A program made the translations under genes and the position numbers. From Corbicula japonica (taxonomy: Eukaryota > Mollusca > Bivalvia > Venerida > Cyrenidae): a DNA stretch of 64,000 nt. Under the pieces are notes generated by a model that made no database searches, had not been told where the DNA came from, and saw nothing but the letters and a program-made list of their open reading frames with translations. The stretch lies in NCBI GenBank assembly GCA_038501625.1, contig JAZAYU010000369.1, positions 62,001 through 126,000 on the forward strand. Direction: 5' to 3'. Below, piece by piece: positions 34,327 through 44,210 of this stretch; the first letter of the stretch is position 1, and each line of letters opens with the position of its first letter.

Positions 34327-36216
34327 ATGGATTTTGACCAAAACACAAGCATTTCATCACGTGAAGATCAAGCAGCACATAAGGAAACGAATATAAATGA
34401 TCAAGCTTCTAAAAATGATGATACTTATATTAACATTGGACTGTTAGGCGATCATTTAAACGAAAGTGTAATCGAAACCATTAAGATTGAAACCCAACCA
34501 GGTGCTGTAGGTGGATCAGAGGAAACATTTGACACAGTTTGCCAGCCGTGCCTAGATGATGACAATCATGTTGAATCGTTCAAATATTGTGTTGAATGTG
34601 CAGAATATCTCTGTGAACAATGTGTTAATATGCATAAAGGTGTGAGACTTACCCGAAGACATAAACTGATTCCTAAAGAGGATGTGGACAAAAGTTCTGA
34701 AGCAAGAAAATGCCATAAAGAGCTGTGTTCTCTACATGTCAAGGAGGGCATTGACTGGTTTTGTGAGGAACATGGTGTGCTTTGCTGTATAGTGTGCAAA
34801 ATACTTTGCCACAATCAGTGTGAAATAAAAACCATCCGGGATGCTGGAAGTACCTACGATGTATCTGAAACCGTAACCAAACTTGAAGAAGCCAAATCAC
34901 TCCTTTGCAAAACAATACAAAATAGAGAAACCCTTAGAGAAAGTCTCGGAAATGATGAACAGAAATCCGTCCAGACTTTACAGAAAATCAGCGAAGATGT
35001 TGAATGCGCATTAAAACATATCCAAACTCTAGTGCAAAAGGACATAGAGAAGACACAAAATATTTATAAAAGCATTAAACTTGATATACAAAATGACATC
35101 GAAAGACATACTCAGATAAAACGAACTGTAGAATCCTCTTTGAGACTCTTAAAGTCCAATCTTAGCAATGAGTCGCTGTTTATTCATGGCAGACAAGCCG
35201 ATGCAAATCTAGAACAAATATCACGTATTTTGTCTGAATCGCAAAAGAAGCTGTTCAGAAAGATAGAATTAGAGCGTGAACCTGATTTAGACACACATCT
35301 TCAAGCTCTACAATCAATGGAGAGAACGGGAGTTGTTGACCAAGAAAAGATGATCTATAAGTTAATAGATAACAAACAGATTAACCTACCCACAAAATCT
35401 GAGAAAGAAAATGTCTACATAACATCATTATGTATCGCTGAAAACAGCCAGATAATTGCTGCCGATTGGACAAACTCATGTCTGTATTTATTTGACAATG
35501 ACAAAGCAAAGGTACTCAGTACATTGCAGCTGAAACATAATGCTTTTGATATATGTAAAGCTGAAGGGAAATATGTAGTTTCATTACTTCATGCTTGTGT
35601 TTTAAGGTTTTTTATGAACACCGCATCCACACTCAGAATAGCTGAACAAACTGATATCAAGACTGTGGAAAAGTGTCGTGGGATTTGCTATCAAGAGAGC
35701 ACCAAACTGTTGTTTGTAGCATGTGGTGGAGGCGGCCTTGAAAATGAAGGACCCGGGCATATTCGAGTGTATAGCCTAGATGGAAAACATAAGGAAACTA
35801 TAACGGAAAATATTGACCGACCATGGAAAATAAGAGTACAGGAAACTACAAATCTGGTGTTTGTGTCTAACGTTAATAGCCTATTGTCGATACAACAAAA
35901 CGAAGAGGATCAGTATGTGTGTACAATTCTCCAAGAAGGATATGGCGAATTCTGCTTTGATGATTCGGGGCGAATTATTATTTCAAAGCGGCTAGATAAA
36001 GACACAGATGAAAGTCCCGCAATTAGTCTTCTGACGAAAACTGCTACAAACCTTATTGAAACACTTGCTGAAAAAAACTTTCAAGGTAGTGAAATCACGT
36101 CCCTTATATTTGACAAGAAATTATGTTGGTTGTATATTGCATTCGAAAACAGCAGCTGCATCCAACAGCTCAAGTTTCAAGTTAATAGCTGGAAACAAGG
36201 ACCATCTGTCAAATAG
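34327..36216 (+). CDS. B-box/coiled-coil protein with C-terminal propeller-like region (TRIM-like, no RING), paralogue 2
   Basis: An intact single exon of 629 residues starting at ATG 34327. After an acidic, Asn-rich N-terminus comes GAVGGSEETFDTVC. B-box 1 spans residues ~72-112 (C72, C75, C88, C91, C96, C99, H103, H112) and B-box 2 ~130-167 (C134, H137, C146, H149, C154, C157, H162, C165). The coiled coil is ~175-330, with several Lys/Glu heptad-like stretches (KIELEREPDLDTHLQALQ). The C-terminal part ~350-629 has strand repeats (IIAADWTNSCLYLFD, NEGPGHIRVYSLDGKHKETI, CFDDSGRIII, LYIAFENSS) similar to NHL-type propellers. There is no RING at the N-terminus, so a scaffold or sensor role is more likely than direct ligase activity. 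All zinc ligands expected for two B-boxes are present, and it is the cleanest of the three paralogues. TTTACAG just upstream of the ATG could be the acceptor of a 5' UTR intron; this is unproven. Confidence 0.9.
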   Translation: MDFDQNTSISSREDQAAHKETNINDQASKNDDTYINIGLLGDHLNESVIETIKIETQPGAVGGSEETFDTVCQPCLDDDNHVESFKYCVECAEYLCEQCVNMHKGVRLTRRHKLIPKEDVDKSSEARKCHKELCSLHVKEGIDWFCEEHGVLCCIVCKILCHNQCEIKTIRDAGSTYDVSETVTKLEEAKSLLCKTIQNRETLRESLGNDEQKSVQTLQKISEDVECALKHIQTLVQKDIEKTQNIYKSIKLDIQNDIERHTQIKRTVESSLRLLKSNLSNESLFIHGRQADANLEQISRILSESQKKLFRKIELEREPDLDTHLQALQSMERTGVVDQEKMIYKLIDNKQINLPTKSEKENVYITSLCIAENSQIIAADWTNSCLYLFDNDKAKVLSTLQLKHNAFDICKAEGKYVVSLLHACVLRFFMNTASTLRIAEQTDIKTVEKCRGICYQESTKLLFVACGGGGLENEGPGHIRVYSLDGKHKETITENIDRPWKIRVQETTNLVFVSNVNSLLSIQQNEEDQYVCTILQEGYGEFCFDDSGRIIISKRLDKDTDESPAISLLTKTATNLIETLAEKNFQGSEITSLIFDKKLCWLYIAFENSSCIQQLKFQVNSWKQGPSVK

Positions 36217-36368
36217 AAAACAAAAATTAAAAGAATTCATGCTGTTTAAACAGAGCTCTTTCAAACGTGTCAATCTCATTTAAATTAAATATCCATTATT
36301 AATATCATTATCATCCAATAGCAAAAATACCGATGAAGATTTTCTGCTACACGGTTACTATTATACAG

Positions 36369-36374
36369 AATAAA
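36369..36374 (+). promoter_or_regulatory. Candidate polyadenylation signal of B-box paralogue 2
   Basis: AATAAA occurs about 150 bases downstream of the stop at 36216, in AT-rich DNA. Confidence 0.45.
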
Positions 36375-36879
36375 TCATGAAATGTACTTTCCATAACAAT
36401 TTCTAAACCCAATTTCTGATAAGGTTGCAGAAAGCATTAATAAATATTTTAACTGAAGAAAATTAAGACTTTTAAAACCATGAAAGATTTGCATATTTCA
36501 CGAGAAACAATTACTACGGATAAAACTCATTTGATCTAGAAGCGATTGTCTATATATTGAAAAAACTGGTAAAGACTGTATAATTTTCTGCAGAAATAAT
36601 ATTTCAAACAGCAGTAATCTTGAAGGGGAATTACATTCCAGACAATGTGATACATGATTGCAATTTTATTCTATAACAGAGAAAAATGAAAACCGGACCA
36701 TAAATAAGTATGCTATAAATATCTAAAGTTGCTTATCTTAGGCCCCAGTAACAAAGACGGTCGGTTCGCAATCGGTTATTTTATTTTAAGCTGCTCGCTG
36801 ATTTGATCGGTTGTTATGCGTTATTTAATTTCTGTTTTCCTGTGTAACCAGCCATCGGTGATTGACATACATGTTGCAG

Positions 36880-37012
36880 GCTAGGTTTGATTAAGCCTGT
36901 TCATGGGCAGTAATGGAAATGCATATTACTGCCCACGCCGCCTAGCCCCGGGTTGAGAGCAACTGAATATTTACACCAACTGATCCATCCGAAACAATGG
37001 TATGCATGACAG
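36880..37012 (-). repeat. Family L partial copy
   Basis: The reverse complement of the family's GC-rich core: GCAGGCTAGGTTTGATTAAG, ATTACTGCCCACGCCGCCTA, GCCCCGGGTTGAGAGCAACT and TGATCCATCCGAAACAATGG. The rest of 36217-37700 is AT-rich and shows no gene. Confidence 0.7.
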
Positions 37013-37734
37013 GGTAAGAATGGCATGGGTTGTTACATAATGTTGTTTCATAATTATGTCGCTTGTGTTTTCTGTCCTTTTCTGTGATTTTGTTTATGTT
37101 AATTGTTATGTTTGTAAAATTATGTACTTGCCATATTTCATGTTGTATTATGTATATAGCCAAAGGCAAACATTTGCCGAGTGCTTGAAATAAAAATTCT
37201 AAAAGTTCAAAAAGTTACAAGGTAGATCAATTTTGACGGATTATAATCACTATTATAATCTTAATAACAATACTTTTTTCATACGAAACCTAGAGTTTTC
37301 TGCTAAACAGTGAAAATACCTCCTGCAGTTTACAATCTCTGAGAATTCATACAAGTCGTTATGGATCCAAAACATTCCAAGAAATACTGTTTGTATTTTT
37401 TCAATAAAGATTTAGAAGATGATTATAACCTTATTTGTGTATATCCATGTTGTTCTTCAGTAAGACAAAGGTTTCTCGTTTCTAGATTTCATGTTAGATA
37501 ATCTGTTTATAAATTTAATTCACGAATGAGATCTTGTGACTAGGGCGTTCTAAAAAGTATCGCAAAATTCATTAAAATCGTTTAAAAATAGAAAATAAAT
37601 ACATGTCTAATACATGTCATCGTCGTTCTAAAATGAAATAAATGCAAAAGGTGGATACAATTAACAGAAGGCGGATTTTGTCTCATTGAGTCTCAGATGT
37701 CTTGTACTTTACTTTCACCCATGCAAAACAGAAG

Positions 37735-39010
37735 GGTTCTTCCATGTAACAAAGGAGGTTAATACCCATGCAACACAAGAGGTTTTTTTCCAATGGAACA
37801 CAGGTGGGTTCTCCCATGTAACACAGGTGGTTCTCCCATGCAGCACATGGCGTTTCTCCCATTTTGCACAAACGTGTTCTCCCATGTAACATGGGAATAT
37901 TCTCCTTTGTAATACAGAAGTGTTCTCAATGTAACACAGAAGGGTTCTCCCATGTATTATTGGAGGGTTATGCTATGTAACACAGGAGAATTCTCCCATG
38001 TGACACAAACGGGTTCTCCAATGTATCACATAATTCTCCCATGTAACAGAAAGGGTTCTTCCATGTTACACAGGAGAATTCTCCCATCAACACAGGAGGT
38101 TTCTCCCATCAACACAGGAGGGTTCCCTTATGCAACACAAGAGGGTTCTCCCAAGTAACTCAGGAGGGTTCTCCCATATAATGCAGGAGAGTTCTCCCAT
38201 GTAACACAAGAGGGTTCTCCCATGTAACACAGGTGGGTTCCCCCATGTTTCAGATGATGGTTGTGGATTTTTAAACATAATAATCTCCCTACATTCCCTA
38301 TTGTCAATGACTCATTGGGATAACCAAGATTTACACAGGAGGGTTCTCTTATCAGCACAGGAGGATTCTCATATGTAACATTGGAGGGTTTCCGATGGAA
38401 CTCAGGAGAGTTCTCCCATTTAACACGGAATGGTTGTCGCATGTAACACAGGATGGTTCTCCTATGTAATACTGGAGAGTTCCCTAATGGAATACAGGAT
38501 GGCTCTCCCATGTAATGCAGGAGTTCTCTCCCGTAACACAGGATGGCTCTCCCATGTAAAACAGGAGGGTTCGCCCATGAAACACAGGTTGGTTCTCCCA
38601 CGTAAAACAGGTAGGTTCTCCCACGTAAAACAGGAGGGTTCTCCCATTAAACACAGGATGGTTCTCCCACGTAAAACAGGAAGGTTCTCCCATTTAAAAC
38701 AGAAGGGTTCTCCCATGAAACACAGGATGGTTCTCCCATCTAATAACAGGATGGCGCTCCCATGTAGAACAGGAGGGTTCTCTCATGTAACAAAGGATGG
38801 ATCTCCCATGTAAAACGGGAGGATTCTCCCATGAAACACATGATGGTTCTCTCATGTAATGCAGGAGTTCTCTCCCGTAACACAGGATGGCTCTCCCATG
38901 TAAAACAGGAGGGTTCGCCCGTGTAACACAGGGTGATTCTCCCATGCTATGCAAAGTTTTCTCATGTAAAACAGGATGGCTTTCCCATGTAAAACAGGAG
39001 GGTTCCCTCA
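37735..39010. repeat. ~24-bp minisatellite in two blocks separated by a shared terminal segment
   Basis: The consensus unit is close to GGTTCTCCCATGTAACACAG GAGG; many units vary by one or two bases in length. Block 1 (37735-38240) is followed by a non-repetitive ~100-bp segment (TTTCAGATGATGGTTGTGGA..ACATTCCCTATTGTCAATGA), and block 2 (38340-39010) is followed by a second copy of the same segment. So an array-plus-terminus unit was duplicated. Repetitive frames on both strands (e.g. GEPSCFTWENLPVLRG) come from the 8-codon period and I do not call them genes. Confidence 0.9.
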
Positions 39011-39370
39011 TGATACAGATGAGGGTTTGTGGGTTTTGAAACATCATAATCTCATTACATTCCCTATTGTCAATGACCCACAGGGATAGCCAAGATTTGC
39101 ATTTGTAAAATGATTTGGAGATATAAAAAGAGTGTGAGGGCTGGCAAAAGGGGAGGAGGTGAGTGAAGCATTCAACAAAATTAGTGAAATCTGCTGTTGA
39201 TTTGACATACAACATCATTAGCATGCGAGTTTAAGAAAAACTGAAGATCAAAAGGTAATCGAGCGTTTTTATTACAATAAACAATGTGGGTTCGACATTA
39301 AAACTTGTTATCTTAGGCAATGTATAAATGTCTATGGGTGTTTCCAGCTGTTCCATTTAGGAAAAGATAG
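39005..39370 (+). repeat. Right part of the repeat carrying the 24-bp array
   Basis: The segment GGTTTGTGGGTTTTGAAACA..TCTGCTGTTGATTTGACATA..TGTTTCCAGCTGTTCCATTT aligns by eye with 57840-58205, where it also follows 24-bp-type units. The repeat therefore extends at least ~370 bp past the array. 39370-39900 is AT-rich with nothing recognised. Confidence 0.7.
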
Positions 39371-39916
39371 GGATGAATTTTATCAAAGTATGTAATTATA
39401 AAGAAGTAATAAATTCATTTTATCAGTAACAATTTTTGCACGAAACTTGCGTCAACTTCAATAATATAAAATGTAGTATGCCTTCTAGTTTATGATTACG
39501 ACTTTAAACCAACTATGGTCAGTTAGGTTATCACGACAACAGAACTTTCCTTCAAACATCATTTTTGTGTGCTTATGCCGTAGCAGTAACATAATTATCT
39601 CATGTTTCATCACATTGAGACTATTTAAGGAAAAATCAATACTTGTTCTTTCTCCAAATTGAAATTTTATACAATATTGGATCTTAATTAATGAACAGTT
39701 GGAAGTGTTTCAGTCGTGAGAGGCTGCGGTATAATAATCATTCCGATCTATGAATCTATATTAACTCGATTTGATGAAGAGGTAGCCGCTGTGTGTAGTG
39801 AGGAAACATTGTCATATGATCGTTATGATAAATCAAATGTTTTTGTTTTTTTTCTGAAATAAGTTAAAAGGTTACATTCTATTTACTGCTAAATTATAAG
39901 AAAAATATTTTAGTCT

Positions 39917-39922
39917 TTTATT
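39917..39922 (-). promoter_or_regulatory. Candidate polyadenylation signal of B-box paralogue 3
   Basis: TTTATT on the plus strand (AATAAA on the minus strand), about 100 bases downstream of the stop at 40024. Confidence 0.4.
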
Positions 39923-40023
39923 ACAAGCAATTTTAGAACGGCCGGCAAATCTTCAAATTCAATTTCTTTTTTGAAGTCACATTTTACTTCAGTATGACCA
40001 TCATATTTTCTTTCAATCCACAT

Positions 40024-41934
40024 CTACTTTAAAGAGGCTCCATACTTCCAATCGTTTACTTTTAACTTGAACTGATGGATAAAGTTACTGTTGTTGAACG
40101 CAATATACAGGCAACGAGATGACTTGTCAAATATAATGGACGTGACTTTTCCAGGTAGCAAGTTTCTTTCAGCCAGTATTTCAATTTTGTCTCCAGTTCT
40201 TGTGAGGAGAGAGAGATTTGTGGGTTCTCTATTTAAATCTGTTTCGACAAAAATGATTCGTCCGGATTCATCAAAACAAAACTCTTCACCATGAATCAGT
40301 TTTACAACCCTGCAAACATATTCCTTGTTTTCGTTCGTCTGTATAGATAATAATCTATTCTCGTCACAGACAAAGAGTAAGTTAGTAACTTTTTGTAAAC
40401 ATATTTTCCAAGGACACTGTATATTTTCCGTTATTGTTCCTTGAAGATCTCCTTCAAGGTTATAAACCCGGATATGTCCGGGGCCTTCGTTTTTAAGCCC
40501 ACATCCCCCACACGCAACAAACAACATATTCTCGTGATAGCAAATTCCTCGACACTTTTCTACAGTATTGATTTCCTTTTTGTCAACTAATTTCATTTCA
40601 GTATTTCGGAGTGTAATGAACGTCACAACACACTTACTCAGTAATGAAACAGCAAATTTTTCTTCAACTTTACAAACATCAAATGGCAAGTGTTTTAACT
40701 ACAATACACTACGTACGTCAAAATGTACAGTGTCAAATAAATAAAGACATGAAGTTGGCCAATCTAGAGCGATCATTTCATTATTTTCAGTAAAACACAT
40801 GGATGTAATGTCAAGGTTTTTGTTCGCAGGTTGAGAGGGTATAACAATCTTTCTGGTTTCTATCACTTGGTAAATCTTCTTTTCTCCGTCTACACATCCG
40901 ACTGTTTCCATTGCTCTTAGAGCTTCAAAATGAATGTCTAATTCTTTTTCACGCTCTAGTTCTATCTTTCTAAATGTTTTTCTTTTAGATTCGGATAAAA
41001 TCATTACGATTGGTCGTGCGTTTTCTTTTGCCTTCTGACTATGAATAAACAGATATTCCATACTCCTGTTGGATTTCAGGAGATCCAAAGAAGATTGTAC
41101 AGACGATCTCATTTGATTATGCCGTTCGACATCATCCTGTATTTCCTTCTGTATATCTTTGTATGTACGCTCTATTTTTTCTCTGCCTTCTTGCACCAGT
41201 GATTTGATGTGCTGAAAAACGCATTCGGCTTCGTCGTCAATACTCTGTAAAGCATGGAGAGACATTTCTTTATCAGTTAGAAGATTTTCTTGCAGTGTTT
41301 GTCTGGTCCGTATTGTATCGCAAATGAGTAATTTAACAGCTTCAAGTGGTGTTATAGTTTTGTCTACAATAAATTCACTGCTAGCCTCTTGCAGGGTTTG
41401 AATATCGCATTTGCTGTGCCCGATAGCTTTACAGACAATACAACATAACACCTTGTGCTCCTTACAAAACCAGCCTATGTATTCGTTCACATGTACAGAA
41501 CATAGCTCGCGACGACTTTTTCTCTCTCCCGAAATTCTACCAACACTTTCTTTCGGAACTAGTTCGTGTGTTCGCGTAAGTCTCACACCTTTATGCATGA
41601 TGACACATTGTTCACACAGATGTTCTTCGCATTCTAAGCAGTATTTGAACGATTCCACATGCTTGTAATCTTCCAGACACGACCGGCAAACAGCGTCAAA
41701 CGTTTCCTCAGAACCACCTGCAGCAACTGGCTCTGATTCACTCTCTTTATTTCCCGATACACTTCCTGCTTGCTCTGACTCACTCCCTTTATTTCCAGAT
41801 ACACTTCCAGCTGGCTCGCATTCTAACTGTTCCAGGTTTCCATTTATTGTTTCAGCTTGCTGACATGATTGGTCAGTTACCTGTGTACTCTGTCCGTCAT
41901 CAACCACCACAACGTGTGCCGCTTGTTCCTCCAT
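40024..41934 (-). pseudogene. B-box/coiled-coil/propeller-like paralogue 3 with an in-frame TAG
   Basis: From the ATG at 41934 the frame runs 411 residues to a TAG at 40699-40701, then continues in the same frame to 40024, about 635 sense codons in total. The N-terminus has a 14-residue tandem duplication (AGSVSGNKGSESEQ then AGSVSGNKESESEP, residues ~42-69) before AAGGSEETFDAVC. B-box 1 (~83-123) and B-box 2 (~145-176) keep their Cys/His ligands, and the coiled coil is intact. The TAG lies between SVL and LKHLPFDVC. In paralogue 2 the aligned stretch is STLQLKHNAFDIC, so the stop stands where Gln is expected; CAG to TAG is one transition. The rest of the propeller-like half (GPGHIRVYNLEGDLQGTITE, CFDESGRIIFVE) is undamaged. 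It may be a very young pseudogene, a segregating null allele, a sequencing error, a truncated B-box/coiled-coil product, or a read-through case. An acceptor-like TTTCAG just upstream may mark a 5' UTR intron. Confidence 0.85.
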
Positions 41935-42197
41935 ATTCGTCACTGGAATAGCAGATTATCTTCCATTTAGCTGAACAGTCCAAAACCTGAAATAATTCAG
42001 AACCCAGATAGTTAAATACGTAAAAATCCCTAGAATTTTATGATATACTGTGTTGTTTTACTAAAGTAACTTTTCAACAGTTAGTTTATCAATGTTTATA
42101 ACCAAGTGGGTCCGTTTTTTAATTATTTTCAAATGTGTTTTTAAAAATAACTTTAGAACTCAATTGTGTTTAGGCCTAAGGATTTGAACAGGATTTA

Positions 42198-42365
42198 TTA
42201 AGGCGTTGCTCCTTTCGTCATAGCTATGTCACAGATAAAAAAAACTAAAATCTCTCAAAAGGAAAAATGCAGTTCCATGAAACTTTGCACAAATCAATAA
42301 TATTATTGTATGTTTACTTTACATACGTTAAAAAAGATAGAACAGTAAAGAATCAAAGTGCTGAA
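42198..42365 (+). mobile_element. Left end of a TTAA-type palindromic MITE (copy D, fragment)
   Basis: TTAAGGCGTTGCTCC, then AAAATCTCTCAAAAGGAAAAATGCAGTTCCATG and AACTTTGCACAAAT follow the left arm of copies A-C with divergence. The right arm is absent. 41935-42197 and 42366-42790 show no gene. Confidence 0.55.
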
Positions 42366-42789
42366 GGCACTGGGGTATTCACTGCCTCCAAATGCAAGCA
42401 GGCAGTAGAAGATGGTGAGTATAGGATATTTGCATACTGGATTGGCAGCTGGAACACTCGGGGTAATCAACCATCTCCCGGAAAATATGCACTAAATTGT
42501 AAACTGTGATAGCAGCCAGGGTCATATTAAGAAAAATAGTGCCACCAAATCTAGTAACCCGTCTTACATGATTTTATGAGAGTTGTGACACCAATACAGT
42601 TTAGTTGTCATGACCGATTTATAAGCAGTGTACAAAACATTTCCTATTAATCTTCTTCCTGTGTGAAGTTCAAACAAAATCTTTTTCTCAGCATACAACT
42701 CTTTTTCTTTCTCTTATTAGGTAAATGGAGACAAATCTGGTAGGCATCTTTTACATAATATACACTAGCATTTTATTTAAGATTTAGAT

Positions 42790-43420
42790 CTACGGTAAGA
42801 TCACTATCAGTTTCATCTGAAATACTGATTTTTAAAATGTTAAAACAGAGCGTATCAACAAAAAAAATCATATTTTAAATGTTTAGCTTATTTTCACCCA
42901 AAAATTAATCCAAGATTCAGAATTTGTTGAATTTGAAAAGGACTTGGAAAGGACTCATTCCCGAAGAAGAGACCTGAAAAAAAATGTTTAGCTTATTTTC
43001 ACCCTGAAATAAATCAAAAGATACACAATGACTTGAGTTTAAAAAGAATTCATTTCCGTGGGGAAAAAACTAGTAAAGGGCTGCTTTCTGATGAAAAGAG
43101 CTGAAAAAATTTTAAGATTATTTTCACCCCTAAAGTTAATCAAAGATTCACAATGATTTGTGGTTGGAAAGGACTCCTTTACGTTAAGATCAATATCAGT
43201 TTCACCTCAAGTAATGATTTTTAAAATGTTAAAAAACAGAACGTTTCAACAACAAATTAAAATTTTAAAAAATGCATAGCTTATTTTCACCCCTAATATT
43301 AATAAAAGATTCACATCGAGTTGAGTTTGGAAAGGAATCAGAAAGGATTCCAAAAGTTCCGATGAAAATACCTGGAAAAATATTTAGCTTATTTTCATCC
43401 CTCATATAAAACAAAGATGA
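42790..43420. repeat. Degenerate tandem repeats (~115 bp) within a larger ~385-bp duplication
   Basis: The block TTTAGCTTATTTTCACCC followed by ATTAATCAAAGATTCACAAT and TTGGAAAGGACTC recurs around 42880, 42985, 43105, 43270 and 43385 with variable spacing. A larger unit starting GTAAGATCACTATCAGTTTC (42795) recurs at 43183 as GTTAAGATCAATATCAGTTT. No coding frame. Confidence 0.7.
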
Positions 43421-43913
43421 TTAGATCATAAAACATAAGATATCACAATATATCGTGATGTCCCTGAAAAGTCGCTAAGTTGAGATAAAAAAGTCCTTTC
43501 CGAATGACAAAATGTCCTTTCCGCGGACTCCTTTCCGGTATCTAGCTATAAGAAAACTTGTGTTTTTCAATATCTTATATTTTCTGTTTTTGTTCAATAA
43601 TATGATGTTTGCAATATATCTACCAAGTTTCAGCTTTCAGTAAGCAAAAATGAAGTCAATGTGTGGAATTTACCAACACCACCTATTCTGGTACGCGTTT
43701 GCGGCCAAGCGGCTAAACCTAAGAATTTATTTCTTGCTAATAAAAATTGAAAAACATCAAATTTCTTAAAAACATGGTTATGAATAATAGTTAAACATCT
43801 CAACTAATAAAAGCAACTCACTTTTTGAGCTGACACATGTTAAATGGGCCACACAAGGTATCAATTGTGGCATTTTTAAGGCAAAAACAGTTAAAAATGA
43901 CCCCAATCCTAAT

Positions 43914-44210
43914 TAAAGTAAAGGTAAAGGTAAAGGTATGGGTTTATAGTCTGTAATTACTAACGTATTCAACCGACTTTCACATTTACCCCCCGATCAC
44001 TGGAGTATAAGTCGTCCGTTAACAGTCGGCGCCGTAGGCAGCCACGGAACATTGGCTTATATTCCTCACAGGTACCCATTTATACACCTGGGTGGAGAGA
44101 AGCAATGAAGGCTTAATTTCTTGCTTAAGGAAATTAGCGGCCGGACTGGGGCTCGAACCCGGGACCCCTCGATCCCTAAGCGAGCGCTCTACCACTGGAC
44201 TGCCGCTGCC
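43914..44210 (-). mobile_element. tRNA-derived SINE (MetaSINE-like)
   Basis: On the minus strand it starts with a tRNA-related head (44210-44140) having a box A-like CAGTCCAGTGGTAGAGC and a box B-like CCCGGGTTCGAGCCCC. A central domain containing CACCCAGGTGTATAAATGGG and TACCTGTGAGG follows, and it ends in a (TACCTTT)n tail at 43914-43940. An ATTAAA-type direct repeat may flank it. The central domain resembles the one I recall for MetaSINEs, widespread in molluscs; that match is from memory. About 297 bp. Confidence 0.75.

Noticed and set aside
38128..38813. Frames of 120-160 codons on both strands over the 24-bp array
   Set aside because: Same cause: an 8-codon period without stops. The repeats vary in length and break the frame often.
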